From Cryphonectria parasitica EP155 (Eukaryota; Ascomycota; Sordariomycetes; Diaporthales; Cryphonectriaceae): a DNA stretch of 64,000 nucleotides. The DNA is taken from positions 2,908,759 to 2,972,758 of the forward strand of contig NW_024468911.1 of NCBI RefSeq assembly GCF_011745365.1. Reading direction: 5' to 3'. Within the stretch, counting starts at the first letter, position 1; every line of letters starts with the position of its first letter. Position numbers and translations under genes: made by a program. The notes below the pieces were generated by a model. The model searched no databases, was not told the DNA's origin, and saw only the letters and a list, made by a program, of their open reading frames with translations. Of this stretch, positions 53,842-64,000 are shown piece by piece.

Positions 53842-54188
53842 CTATTTCTTCCCCCAGCCCTTCTCAGCGAGCTTGTCGTGGTACTTGTCCGCGTAATTCT
53901 TGTCAACATGGCCATCTCTCGACGCGGGCGTCGAGTAGATGGAGCCCTTGCGCCGCTGGAACCTGCTGGGCGGCGTCTTGGAGGCATCCCACTCTGCGCT
54001 CATGCGGCGGTCGCCAGCCGACGAGGTTGGGGAGGTGCCGAAGTTGGCCAAGCCTGGGGCTTCTTCGATGCCTGTGACCTGGGTTTGTTCTTGGTCTAAT
54101 GGAACTTGGGAGATCAGTGAAAATTCTTTGATACAGGGGGGATATACACGAAGTATCGGAAGGGGGGGGGGGTTCACAAACCGGTCAT
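53842..54188 (-). CDS. small conserved hypothetical protein
   Basis: 89-aa soluble protein; function unknown. Model: 54188-54182 (7 nt, ATG ACC G) and 54104-53842, using a GTTTGT donor and a CCCAAG acceptor; the join starts MTVPLDQEQTQVTGIEE. The body is hydrophilic: DRRMSAEWDASKTPPSRFQ, then RRKGSIYSTPASRDGHVD, and NYADKYHDKLAEKGWGKK at the end. The basic RRKGSIYSTP stretch suggests a phosphorylation or nuclear site, but this is inference. I remember similar short fungal proteins ending in KLKEKGW-like tails but cannot name a function. The alternative is an unspliced start at a non-ATG codon upstream, which is less likely. Confidence is moderate because the first exon is tiny. Confidence 0.65.
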
Positions 54189-56562
54189 GATGGTGGCAAT
54201 GGTGGATTGCTTTAGGATAATGGTGTTGATAACGAGCCTCTTCTTAAAGGATTCTGTTAGGTGTGTCTTCTCAAGATTCTATGAGTTGTTCTCGACTGTT
54301 TGACTCGAAGACGATTTTTAGGTGAGCATAGAAGATCGCGAGGCTCAATCCAAGTCTCTCACATTGGAGGGGAGGAGGGGGGAAGCCTTCGCCTTTTGTA
54401 CTCGTTGACGAGTTGGAGGGATCGGCAAGGATATACCGTACGTAGTAGCAGGGAAGGGAGGGAAGGCGCGGCTTCTTTCGAGATGGACAGGATGGGATGG
54501 ACGGGCCATTGGCCAAGCTCAACTAAGGAGGCAGGAGGTACGTACATGTGTGCTATAGCATAGCACGAAGCCATCTAAAACTGCGTAGTGCAAGTTTCTG
54601 GAGTTGGGAAGGAGGGGGGAGGAGGGATGAAGGTACAACACGTCTACTTTCTTTTTCTTTTTCTTTCTTTTCTGTGATTGTACAGTTACGTCTATCAATG
54701 TGTCTCTCTAGAACACAACTAATTGTTGACCCCGGCCCCCCTCCAACGATCTGACGAGGGAAAAGATAAGAGGAGGAGGGATTAATTCTAGAGGCCCAAC
54801 ACGGCTCAGATTGACAACAAAGCAAGCCAAGACAGAAGGAGGACAGGATTGGCAAAGTGACTGCTTGAACGGGGCAACAGGTGATGGAGGTTTCTCTTGG
54901 AGAAGAGGCTGTGCCGGCCATTACGTCACAGAGCAGACCTTCCCACCACACCTCATCCATGATCTCCTCGCCCCTAGTTTCATGCGCGTCAAGAAGAACT
55001 ATCAAGAGGTTGTGTGGCAGCAGTAGTAAAAGCTCTTTGAACGCGGAGAGGTCGGCCTGTATCCAACCACTCTGTCAGGATTAACTTTGGCCCAGCGCAC
55101 AGTTTAGTTAGTGTCGAGGCTGAGTGGGTGTGTACAACCAGTGAGTATCGAGTGACTATAGTAAAAAAGCAAGGCGGCCGAGAGAGGGTCGGCACACCCT
55201 CGACTCCACTGCACTAATACTCAATGTCTTACCACGAACCACTACGACTTTATCGACAGCCAAGCCGCTTTGCCGCTGTGCCCCCTCCATTGGTCTTGGC
55301 CTCAGAAGTGACATTGTAGCCGCGGCCTTCGAGAGCCCTGTCGTTTTCTTTTTAGTTCACAAAGCCACATAAGAGTCGCCTGACCGGTTGAAAGATGGGG
55401 AAAGATGGCCACTAGTTCGACAATTCGTCGTTGCGGTTGACCAGATTGACGAAGAAGGAGGGAAGAGCAGGTACTATAGTACCAGCAAACCACGCGCCGC
55501 CACACCCCCCCCCCCCCAAATTCACCCTCTCGATTCTCCTCTTGATGCGAGATGAGGTTGGTGATGCATGGGCTCCACGAATGGGATGCGCCCGTAGGCC
55601 ACCCCCCGGATTTGCCTCTAGCTCCAACATTGAAATCCAGATCTCAATATGGCCTTGGAGTCTAGACCCTCCATCATGTAGATCTCGCCAAGTCTCTCTT
55701 GTTGCGTGCAGGATGCTGCTCGCGTGCCCGCTCATCGTTTTCTGTGGAGAACGTTCCGCCAGCGTCATGGCGTCAAAGGGCCTGGAATCTTTTTTCTATT
55801 GAAAGATTAGGTTTTTCGAGGTTGGTCAGGGAAAAGAAAAGGGCCTTTTTTTTCTTTTTTTTTTTTTTTCTTTGGCTTGTCAAAGGTGAGAGAAAAGATA
55901 GAGTTGGAAAAAGGTGGGAAGGTTGACAGACGGGCGGCGCTACTCTGCTACCAAAAAAGGTGGTCCCTTGGTCGAAAACATCAATTTTCCCCCACGTATC
56001 ACTGCTGTTGTCTGGCTAAAAATATAAGTAAGACAGATCGAGACTATTCTAGTTGACCGGTCCCTGACGTCTAAGTCAAAGATGGTTTATTTGCTAGCAC
56101 GGTCTACGGGTAGCCTAGCAACGTTTGCAGGTAGTGGAACCAGACGGAGACGGCAGAGATACATAATATTTTCTTTATGTCTGTGTATAAGATTTCTCTG
56201 CCAAGAATCTCGATGCCTCTCGATGTCAAAGATCAAGTAATGAGTTCACGATTTTATTTGTTGAGAAGCTCACGTCAAGAGTTCGCAGGGGAGGAAAACA
56301 AAGGTTGACAAAGGAGCGTGTGTCGACAAGAGCATCTAGCCCTTGAATTCAGAACTCATTAATAAAATACAAAAGTAATTATATTGCATTGTCAGCATCA
56401 GTTTCCAGCAGCTCTGTTCCTTGTTGATATTCCCCTCATCCATACTCCCAACGTTGCCCAATCGGCCCGTAGACCAGCCCAGAGCTTCCCTAGATGTCTT
56501 CGTCGTCCTCGCGCAGATCCTCACGCTCCTCGATGCTAATCCAGCGAGCTGATGCTTCTCCC
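54189..56562. other. gene-poor region
   Basis: No supported gene. It begins with the 5' flank of the small gene (a short G run at 54162-54171 lies inside its intron) and contains purine/pyrimidine-rich stretches and T-rich runs around 55846-55870. Open frames are low in complexity. Confidence 0.5.
55846..55870. repeat. poly-T tract
   Basis: T-rich run with a single C interruption, about 25 nt. Confidence 0.85.
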
Positions 56563-57018
56563 TCAAGAGGGCCTTTCTTCCTCGCTCTCTGTGCCGCGAG
56601 CGGCGGCGGCAGTATTGTAGCTGGCACCAGCCATTTGCATAAGGAATATACCGCCGAAGGCTCCTGTTCGTGCAAAATTCTGGCACCGCACAAGGCAGAC
56701 GTTGTTCTTTCCAACGGCTTTGCCAGTACAGGCTTGGTTGGTCGGAAGTGCAACGTTGAGGAGGAAGTCGGTAGTGGAATCATCTTTGAAAGTTGCTTGT
56801 TGGCTGCCTATCTGATGATGAACTACTTGTCGCCGTTCATGATGTCGAGTGACTTCAAAACTTGCCCGATTGCAACCGTTGCTAGCCAGGGGCCTTTGGG
56901 TGACCTCGATATCTGTTCACTGATGTGCAGGGTTGTCATCATTGACTATGCACAAGTATGGGCCGGCCCCGTCACTGTTGAGCTGGCGGACAACCATGTT
57001 GACTGAACCGCCGGAGCT
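56563..57018 (-). pseudogene. decayed Egh16-like (gEgh16/MAS) gene fragment
   Basis: One reading frame of the - strand contains the conserved second half of the Egh16-like family (fungal secreted proteins linked to early host infection, MAS1-MAS3/gEgh16). Seen: NMVVRQLNSDGAGPYLC at 57000-56950, and CTGKAVGKNNVCLVRCQN followed by FARTGAFGGIFLMQMAGA at about 56730-56620. Between them an in-frame TGA (56919-56917) breaks the frame. The N-terminal half with signal peptide was not recognised in the 600 bp upstream; only an acceptor-like CTGCAG remains at about 57017-57022. The frame ends at TGA 56565-56563. I read it as a truncated, inactivated copy; a split live gene using an intron over the stop is the alternative. 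No repair was attempted. Confidence 0.65.
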
Positions 57019-59296
57019 GCAGAGAAAAAAATGATTGTTGTTGATGGAAGTGACTATACTAACAGAGGATAATTCAGTACTCGTATTCAAGGGAGAATGA
57101 GGGCCATTTTTTAGATCTTGAACAGAGACGACCACGATATGCCCGCTGTGTACTAAAGTTTGCTGTTATCACATCTTCTCACATCCTACTGCCCTTTTTG
57201 AGTAGCTCTCTGGGGCTCTTTGTCAAAACAACCAGCAGCTGAGGCTATCCCGCGCATGTTCACCTTTATTGGGCCAAAGAGCCAAGCAGTACGGAGGGAG
57301 ACGGCGACGCTTGTAGCATGCCATCACAGCCGTGGCATCATGAATTCTGCCAAGAATTTCCTACGTCGTAGAGCCTGCTACCCTCGACGCACGGTCGATC
57401 GTGGCCTAGCATAGCCTCACAACGCCCGAAGAAGAAAAAAAAGGCGAGAGGTGCCGACAAAGACTCACAATATGCCGCGCATCAACAGAGATATGGGGCA
57501 CGAAGCATCGCCGACAAAGTCCCTGGCCCTGCTGTCAGCGAAGCTTTTGCCAAGTCTGCACTATGCGAACCGCCGCAGATCATGAACTAACCGAATGTCA
57601 AGGCGATCATACACCAGGTATCGCCCGGGCTGTGTCTATCTGGGCTTTCTTCGTTACCTGTTATAATTGAATTCCACGTGACGGAATGGGGGTAATCCTC
57701 GAGGAACAGCCTTAAGTCCATCTTGGCTCCAAAGAAAGGGAAGACTGCCTAGCAGACTGAAGCCCATTACATGCCAAGCTTGCGTTAAGTATACTTGACC
57801 AACGGGCCTGTGCAAGATACAAGTTGGGAAGGGTCGGAAAGGTGGCAAACAAGACACCTGATTCGGGTATCAATGCAGCACCCAACCTCTCGTAGCACAG
57901 CCTGACAATGGTCCATGTATCCACCTGTCGAGTACCTTTGAGCACGCCAAGCGAGGGGTTCTGCTTGGCTGGCTGCCTCGTGATGCTACTGCAGCCTCGA
58001 GGCTTAGGATGCTAGCTCCGAGGCCAAGACCCAAGCCACTGTGGGTTATGGCTTATAACCTCAGAGTACCGAAGCATGTGACACAATTGCAATGCTGTCC
58101 AAGGGCAAGACCCACTGTCATCTCCCGTGCTGCTGTAGTCTTTCACTTGCTGTGGTGCATGTAGTCTGAGGACGAATGCAGATGGGAGGAACAGATAAGA
58201 AACTGGCAAAAGAGCCCAAGGGAGGACCCCAGCCCACGATGTGTTCACTGAGGAGCCGCGATCCTCATCTCGCTGGCTGCCTCCCAAATGGCGTGAACTT
58301 TGTTGTGCACTGAGCCAACCCAATCATGCCCAAAGACCCCGCATCATCCCGATGACGGCGTCACACACACTGCCTCAAACTCCTATCAACATGTTCAGAG
58401 ACACTGCCGGACGGAATGTCAAAGAAAGGAACAGAAGTCGCAGGGATATTCGGGCGCCTCCAAGGGCACGGGTCGAGACGCAGAGAGGTCGGACGAGAAC
58501 AGTACGCGAAGCCTGAACATGAGACAGTATACAGCAGCAGCGCAAGCTTTGTGATGATGCTGTCTCGTCAGACCAATTGCTGGATGGGGGTTGTCCCTGG
58601 TGAGTAGTATTTGAAGATGCCTCTGGAAGCAACTTTGGATCCGGAAGTTGACTGAGAGAGAGAGAAAAGTCCGCATTATTCCTATGAGGCCGAGCATGCT
58701 CACTACAGCATGGTCGTGGGATATGCCAATGAGACGAAGAGAGACCAAGAGCCAGAGAGTTCTTGAGGCGAAACATCATCATCCATGATGGTGTGCCCTC
58801 TGTAGAAAATACGTAGGTGTGGCAGCCTCTGCTGCATGGTGCTGGCAGTATGATTCGTTTTATGGATGGAGTGAATGAAGTGCATGGAAAGCGCAAATCG
58901 GTTGTTGGAGGAAACTACAGGTCCAATTTCTGCAGAGGCTTTGATTGGTTAAGCTGGCTAGCATATGCTTACCTAAGCATCAACATCCATCTTCTGTTGC
59001 ACTCACTCATCAAACTGCACTGGCGAGTTCTCATTGACCGTTTCTTCACAACACAGTCTGGTTGCATTTGGCAAAAAAGATGGTCAGCCTCATTTCAGCA
59101 GTCTGAGTCTGCAAGAATCTGTCTAGCAGTCTCGTCCATTTTCCCATGCAGGCTTTTCTGCAAGGGGTTTTCATGAGTCAACACGGGCCATACACAAACT
59201 TCCCCGATGACAACAAATGCTGCACCTTCCACAATCAAGGGTGCCTAAGACCGGACTAAGCATCTGCTACTGATTGAGTCATATCGATGGTTTTTG
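57019..59296. other. gene-poor region
   Basis: No supported gene. The left end might hide further remains of the Egh16-like gene; the right end is the CCA1 promoter. Open frames are without motifs. Confidence 0.45.
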
Positions 59297-61070
59297 ATGT
59301 ATCGAGTTACATCCAGAGTCTTACTCTCCAGAACCAGTCGTTTGGGATTGCCTTGGTCCTGGCAGATGAAGAGAAAACTCAGTCCAGCCAGTGCCAATAT
59401 GACGACCACACTGCAACTGGATCCTCTCGAGAAACAGCTCAAGAAGCTGCTCCTTGATGCAGCTGCCTACATTGATAAGGCTGAGGACAAGAAGGAGGTA
59501 GATCAGCAACTCGTTCTGAGATGGGCAGGTGGCTGGGTTCGCGACAAGCTCTTAGGCCAGCAGAGCCACGACATTGATGTCGCCATCAACTGCATGACTG
59601 GGGAGGTTTTTGGCAACAAGCTGCGCGACTTCTGCGATGTGCCCCAAAACAGGGAGAAGCACAACCTGCGCAAGGAAGACCTAGGGAATCTGCACAAGAT
59701 TGCCAAGAACCCAGAGAAGTCAAAAAATCTGGAGACAGCCACGGTCAAGATATTTGGCCTGGATGTTGATTTTGTCAATCTACGCACTGAGACGTACGCT
59801 GAAGACAGTCGTAACCCTCAGATGGATTTTGGCACAGCACAGGAGGACGCCAGCAGACGCGATGCGACAGTGAACGCGCTCTTCTACAACATACATACGG
59901 ACGAGGTGGAAGACTTTGTTGGTGGTCTGGAGGACATGCAGAGGAGAGTCATACGCACGCCACTGGAGCCTTTTCAAACTTTTATGGATGACCCTCTACG
60001 TGTGCTCAGACTTGTGCGTTTTGCGAGTCGTCTTGGATTCACCATCGAGCCTCCTGTGAAGGAGTACATGGGCAATGAGAAGGTTCTCAGCGCGCTCCGG
60101 GCCAAAATCAGCCGTGAGAGGGTCGGTGTGGAGGTCGAGAAGATGCTAAAGGGTAAGTTGGTCCCCAGAACACAGTCAGCTCCTGAGCCTACACCTTTGT
60201 TTTCTCTGTCCGTCGCGAGAATAAACAAGCCAGCTGACTATCTGGCACGCATTAGGAGAGCACCCTCGAGACGCGGTTCGCTACATCCATGAACTCGGGT
60301 TGTATTATACAGTCTTTACGGACCCCGCAAAGGCTGATATGCCTGAGCCTAGTCTGGAAAGCTGGAGCGATACCTATGATTTCCTTAACAACCTCGCGAC
60401 AAACCCCTTGTACGACATTCTCATCACATCAGACGAGGAACGCTACTTGGCCTGGGTCCTTGCGTGCGTGGTCCCATTTAGTAGGATTCCCTTCGACAAC
60501 TCGTTCGCGGGTCTCAAAAAGAACCCGCCCGCTGCAACGCTGGCCGCACGTGAGGGCATCAAGGCTCCAAATAAGCTCACGGAACTCGTCACAGCCGCTG
60601 TGCGGCATCGTGAGGAGATTATTGAACTTAAAAAGACCGTCATTTCCAGAGGCGAGCGTATGAACGAGAGGGACTACCTGGGTATGCCGATCCGCAGATG
60701 GGAGGCCCAAGGGAAACACTGGCGCTTGCAAGTTCTCTTTGCCATTCTCGATGATGTGATGAGTCGTGCGCAGGACTCATCCCAGGACGATCTCAACCCC
60801 ACGCTCGACGCTGTCCGGGAGAGCTGGCGGGTCTTCATGGAACACATTCAGAGCCTGGATCTCTTAGATGCGCCGTCTATCAAGCCGCTGGTTGATGGGC
60901 GTCAGCTCTCAAAGGCACTAGGAATCAAGCCCGGCAAGTGGATGTCGTCCGCGCTGGACGTCTGCGTGGCGTGGCAGCTGCGAAATCCCAAGGAGACCGA
61001 TCCAGCTGGGGCGATTGACGAAGTGCGGCGGCGCGAAGGTGAGCTTGGTATCGCAGAGCTGCTGAAATAA
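59297..61070 (+). CDS. CCA1: CCA tRNA nucleotidyltransferase
   Basis: Class II enzyme that adds CCA to tRNA 3' ends in nucleus/cytosol and mitochondria. Model: 59297-60152 and 60256-61070, 556 aa (yeast 546). Motifs: LRWAGGWVRDKLLGQ, the catalytic DIDV pair, VDFVNLRTETYAEDSR, RRDATVNALFYN, then DDPLRVLRLVRFASRLGF and ISRERVGVEVEKML. The splice joins KMLKG to EHPRDAVRYIHELGLYY. The C-terminal domain is helical. Three in-frame ATGs (59297, 59366 and 59399) precede the domain; the first adds an Arg/Ser-rich, acid-free extension that looks like a mitochondrial presequence. Yeast CCA1 also uses multiple starts for dual targeting, so the same is inferred here. Confidence 0.95.
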
Positions 61071-61701
61071 TGACCTATACCGGTCTTCTGCCTACTCTGC
61101 ATGATTTAAGATGACCAGGGCAAAACTGGGAGGATGGTTATAACTTAGATACCCAATAAACTTCAGAAAACTGGGCATTCCTCGGGACTGGCCCCCGTGG
61201 CTTCAAGCTATTCCGCCTAGCATTACGAATTATTTTGACAAAACCATAACGAGAAGGAGTTGTAGAAAGTAAATACTCATCAAGTTACAGCACATTCTCA
61301 TGTGACTTGCTATGTCTATTTTCTCTACTACTGGATATCACCTGGATGCACATAATTTTCTTGTGAGGCACGGGTTTACCATGGGAGGCTAATGGAGGCG
61401 CCAGGGCCGTCTGACTGTTTAGCGGTGGGTTGCCTAAACGGACAGTGGGGGGATCGCCTGTGATGAGCGTTTGCTCCAGCGCCTTCTGCCCCGCCGCTCA
61501 CTAAGCTTTAGGGCGTTCAACCACTGAACTGCTAACCTGCTGCAGTGAATCTCAGGCTTTCAACTGCCACCTAGAAAGTAAAGAAGGAAAAAAACCCTCC
61601 ACAAGACTGCCCAGATCAAAACGCTTCTTCATGCTGCTGTATGTGCTTCTAGCTGCACGCAACACATCCGCCTTATGACTTGATACCCCGAGACCGATAT
61701 T
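61071..61701. other. intergenic, CCA1 / TTI2
   Basis: 631 bp with no gene, between two genes on the same strand; includes a GC-rich stretch at 61390-61510 resembling neither a known repeat nor a coding sequence. Confidence 0.45.
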
Positions 61702-63743
61702 ATGTCTGTCTTTACCGAGCTTGTGAACGCCATCGACACACTCCCATCATCCACGGTCTTCACGGACCACATCTGGCAAAAGCTAGGCGCCCGTGAGTCT
61801 CAACCTGGTCTCATCGAATCAGTGTCGGAACATCTGAGTTGACAATCATGGATGCAGACGTGCCAGAGCAGGTTACCTTTGCAAGCCTTGCTGATGAAGC
61901 ATTGGGCCTGAGGCCGACGACGGTATTGTCCTCAATAATCCCTTTGTATTATGTTGTGCATGTGTATACTCATTACGAAACTTTCTACTTAGAGTTGCGA
62001 GACTTGTCTTGTTGCCATCCTTGCCTGTCTCAAGGACAGGGGGAGAGTCAAAAGGGAGCCAGGTGATGAGGCATCTGTACAGCATCTCTGTGACTGGGTC
62101 TCTGAAATTATTGCCCCACGCGTGACAGCCGAGGAGGAGAAGAGTGCAGGTGTGTAGAAACCTTGCAAGCAGAGAAAGGACCCCGCGCGGAGCCGTATCT
62201 CACACAAAAGGAATAGCAAACGATGAGCCGCCCGAGTACGAGCAGGTCGCACAGCAAAGTCGCGAACTAGGACGCTATGGCGTCGAAATACTGTGGCTCT
62301 GCAGCAATGACCACGCGGCCACGCTCAGCGAGGAGGTGCTCCTCACCGTCATCTCCTTCACTGCTACCAAGACAGCAAGTGTGTCCGACGTCTCAGACAA
62401 GACGTCGGAGGCATACCCATGGACGGACCAGGAAACGAGTCGTCTTTCCCAGGAGGTCGTGCAGCTACAACTCTCAAGCCACGTACAAAAAGACGACTTC
62501 ATAGTGGAGACCATCCTGAAGGGCTACCTGCGCCCTATGTTCTCCAGATCCAGACCTAGAACTGTCACGGCATCAGGAAGGAAGGCCGAGTTCCCGGACG
62601 AGAACGATCCCCACCGCGGGCTAACAGACGAGACCAAGGAGGTCAAGCCGTGGAAGTATGCAGACCACAGGTCAATAGCCGTCTTCGAATGGGCGGTCCA
62701 AGGGGCGGATGTAGGTCTCCCCTCCCCCCTCTCCCTCTTTCCTTTTTCTTCTTCTCAAACAGCCTCTTGATATCGCAAGCTGCAACTGACTTTTTTGTTC
62801 GTCATCAAATGATTCAGGAATATCTCATTAGCAAACAGTGGCCACTGTTCATCCCGGTTCTCCTAACGATGGCAGACGACGGGACAACCAGAGTCCGAGC
62901 TCGCGGCCTCATCCTCCTGAACATCTTCCTAATGAAATTCCCCGACACCATCCTCCGGGACACCGGCCTCAGCAGCTTGTTCCAAGATGCCATCTTCCCT
63001 ACGCTGCACTTCCTGCCCAGCATCACGCCCGAGGAGGACTCGGTCCAGCTCCTCGGGCCGGCCTACAGAGCGCTTCTGACGCTTGCGCAGAAAGCAAATG
63101 TGGACAACAAGGCTCAGCAGGGGGGATCAGAGGGCAGTCGCTCACCGAGGGCCAGGCTCTTGGATAGGATCTTGCGCCACGGTATCTTCTCGGCTTATTT
63201 TCACGCCAAAGAGCACGTGCGCATCGTCAGTGTGTTGCTTTCGCAGACGGCCGACATTGTCAGGGAGATGGGCATTCAAGCCGTCAAACATCTGAAAGTG
63301 AGTAATCAAGTTTATAAAAACCGCGATTGCAATTGCTTGCTTATGAGGGTATCTAAACAGTGCTAATTATATGCGTACAGGATCTGATCCCTATGCACTC
63401 TGAAGTCATGACAAATCCCTTTGCGCCCTTGGCGCCAGACATGCTGCTTTCCGCTCTACATTCCCTCGAATCGTTAATTTCAATTTGTTGGCCGCGACTC
63501 TCCACACCGGCCTACCAGGATGAACTGGTCAAGGCTCTCGTCGTCTGCTTTCTGAACGTGCACGACGAGAAGAGCAACGACTCCGACAAGGACTTGGTGC
63601 TGATCCAGACCACTCTCATCCGGACAGCAGCCATGCTTTCCAATGCGATAAAGAGCGGCCAAGAGGGAGACGGCCTGAAGGGAAAAGTAGCACCGCTGAT
63701 CGCGCAAGAGCCTCTCCTCGCAGATCTCTTCAAGGATCTTTGA
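61702..63743 (+). CDS. TTI2: TELO2-interacting protein 2
   Basis: HEAT-like protein of the TTT complex (Tel2-Tti1-Tti2), which with Hsp90 stabilises PIKK kinases such as Tel1, Mec1 and Tor. Model: 61702-61792, 61858-61922, 61993-62149, 62211-62710, 62818-63297 and 63381-63743, 551 aa. Six exons, all phases consistent. The N-terminal part is poorly conserved; the recognised Tti2 core begins around GVEILWLCSNDHAATLSEE and continues DDFIVETILKGYLRPMFS and KPWKYADHRSIAVFEWAVQ. After intron 4 follow WPLFIPVLLTMADDGTTRV and LNIFLMKFPDTILRDTGLS, then LFQDAIFPTLHFLPSITPE. It stops 57 bp before the convergent neighbour. Confidence 0.88.
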
Positions 63744-63800
63744 CAACCTGTCTCTGAAGAAAGAAATGGCCTACCGCCACTCGCCAGGCCTAGCCGACTC

Positions 63801-64000
63801 CTAGTCGACAGGTTGCTGCTTGAACAGGCTCTTTCCACGAAGCCACTTGCCATAGGCTTTGTAGCGCTTCTTGTGCACGTCCTCCTCCTTTACCGTCAGC
63901 GGGTCCTCTCCAACCTTCAGCAGCTCAGAGTACATGTGCCAGTAATCATCGACCGCACTGCCGCCACCACCGCCGCCGCCTCCTCCTCCTTCTCCTCCTC
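63801..64000 (-). CDS. 3' end of unidentified gene (cut by window edge)
   Basis: Partial. The stop is at 63803-63801 and the frame runs off the right edge. The visible end has a Gly-rich stretch from a GGC/GGT repeat, then DDYWHMYSELLKVGEDPL, TVKEEDVHKKRYKAYGK and WLRGKSLFKQQPVD. The amphipathic charged composition looks like real coding sequence; I do not recognise the family. It is convergent with TTI2. Confidence 0.7.
   Translation of the reverse strand, partial: GGEGGGGGGGGGGSAVDDYWHMYSELLKVGEDPLTVKEEDVHKKRYKAYGKWLRGKSLFKQQPVD
63960..64000. repeat. (CCG/CCT)n triplet tract
   Basis: GCCGCC/CCTCCT triplets at the right edge, coding for Gly and Arg/Glu-rich residues depending on the frame, inside the partial gene. 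Confidence 0.8.

Noticed and set aside
56494..57006. 170-codon ATG-started open frame on the + strand
   Set aside because: It is antisense to the recognisable Egh16-like relic, which explains why it is open.
58817..59176. 119-codon open frame on the + strand upstream of CCA1
   Set aside because: No recognisable motif; the Trp-rich composition is unlike nearby coding sequence.
61380..61560. GC-rich stretch with a D-arm-like sequence on the - strand (AGTTCAGTGGTTGAACG)
   Set aside because: No cloverleaf can be drawn around it and no second copy was seen in the window.

Overview
The window reads as nuclear DNA of a filamentous ascomycete (Pezizomycotina, most likely a Sordariomycete). The evidence is protein-coding genes with short introns (mostly 50-110 nt) carrying CTNAC-like branch points, a Zn(II)2Cys6 regulator with a fungal-specific middle domain, a HEI10-type meiotic RING protein, an Anp1-type mannosyltransferase, an Asi-type nuclear-membrane E3 and a remnant of an Egh16-like (gEgh16/MAS) gene. 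Seventeen complete genes with a recognisable or describable product are modelled, plus one weak coiled-coil frame, one decayed gene relic and one gene cut by the right edge. No virus, transposon open frame, CRISPR array or rRNA was seen, and no credible tRNA.

Layout. 1-5146: gene-free, pyrimidine/purine-rich DNA with microsatellites. 5147-7724 (-): Zn2Cys6 transcription factor with a poly-Gln tract. 7725-13605: long gene-poor stretch. 13606-15488 (-) and 15875-17316 (+): divergent pair, NEDD8 E1 regulatory subunit (ULA1/NAE1) and HEI10-like RING protein. 17886-19277 (+): coiled-coil orphan. 20713-22807 (+) and 23956-24585 (-): convergent pair, Golgi apyrase YND1 and Hikeshi/OPI10. 27116-28466 (+): Nudix hydrolase of the DUF4743 type. 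28718-29226 (-) and 29570-30791 (+): divergent pair RPB8 and ELP4, followed by SEN34 (31318-32280, +). 32605-35535 (-): multi-pass RING E3 of the Asi type. 36394-37323 (-): exosome subunit MTR3. 39595-41343 (+): ANP1-like mannosyltransferase. 42337-47509 (+): large Arf-GEF of the Gea/GBF1 class. 47993-48923 (+): U1A/U2B''-type RRM protein. 49145-50307 (-) and 50891-53395 (+): divergent pair VMA8 and SYF1. 53842-54188 (-): small conserved protein. 54189-59296: gene-poor, holding the Egh16-like relic at 56563-57018. 59297-61070 (+): CCA1. 61702-63743 (+): TTI2. 63801-64000 (-): 3' end of an unidentified gene.

Functionally this is mostly core eukaryotic machinery: RNA polymerase and tRNA biology (RPB8, ELP4, SEN34, CCA1), splicing (U1A/U2B'', SYF1), RNA decay (MTR3), secretion and glycosylation (GEA, ANP1, YND1, VMA8), and ubiquitin-like/ubiquitin pathways (ULA1, HEI10-like, Asi-like). 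Genes are often arranged as divergent or convergent pairs, but nothing looks like a secondary-metabolite cluster or a defence island. All exon models were built by eye from splice signals, reading-frame continuity and family conservation; total exon lengths were checked to be divisible by three. The most unusual things found are two microexons (11 and 10 nt) in VMA8, very short first exons in YND1 (13 nt) and the 89-aa protein (7 nt), repeated use of GTGCG donor sites in four genes, and the Egh16-like relic. I did not find a convincing undescribed multi-gene system.
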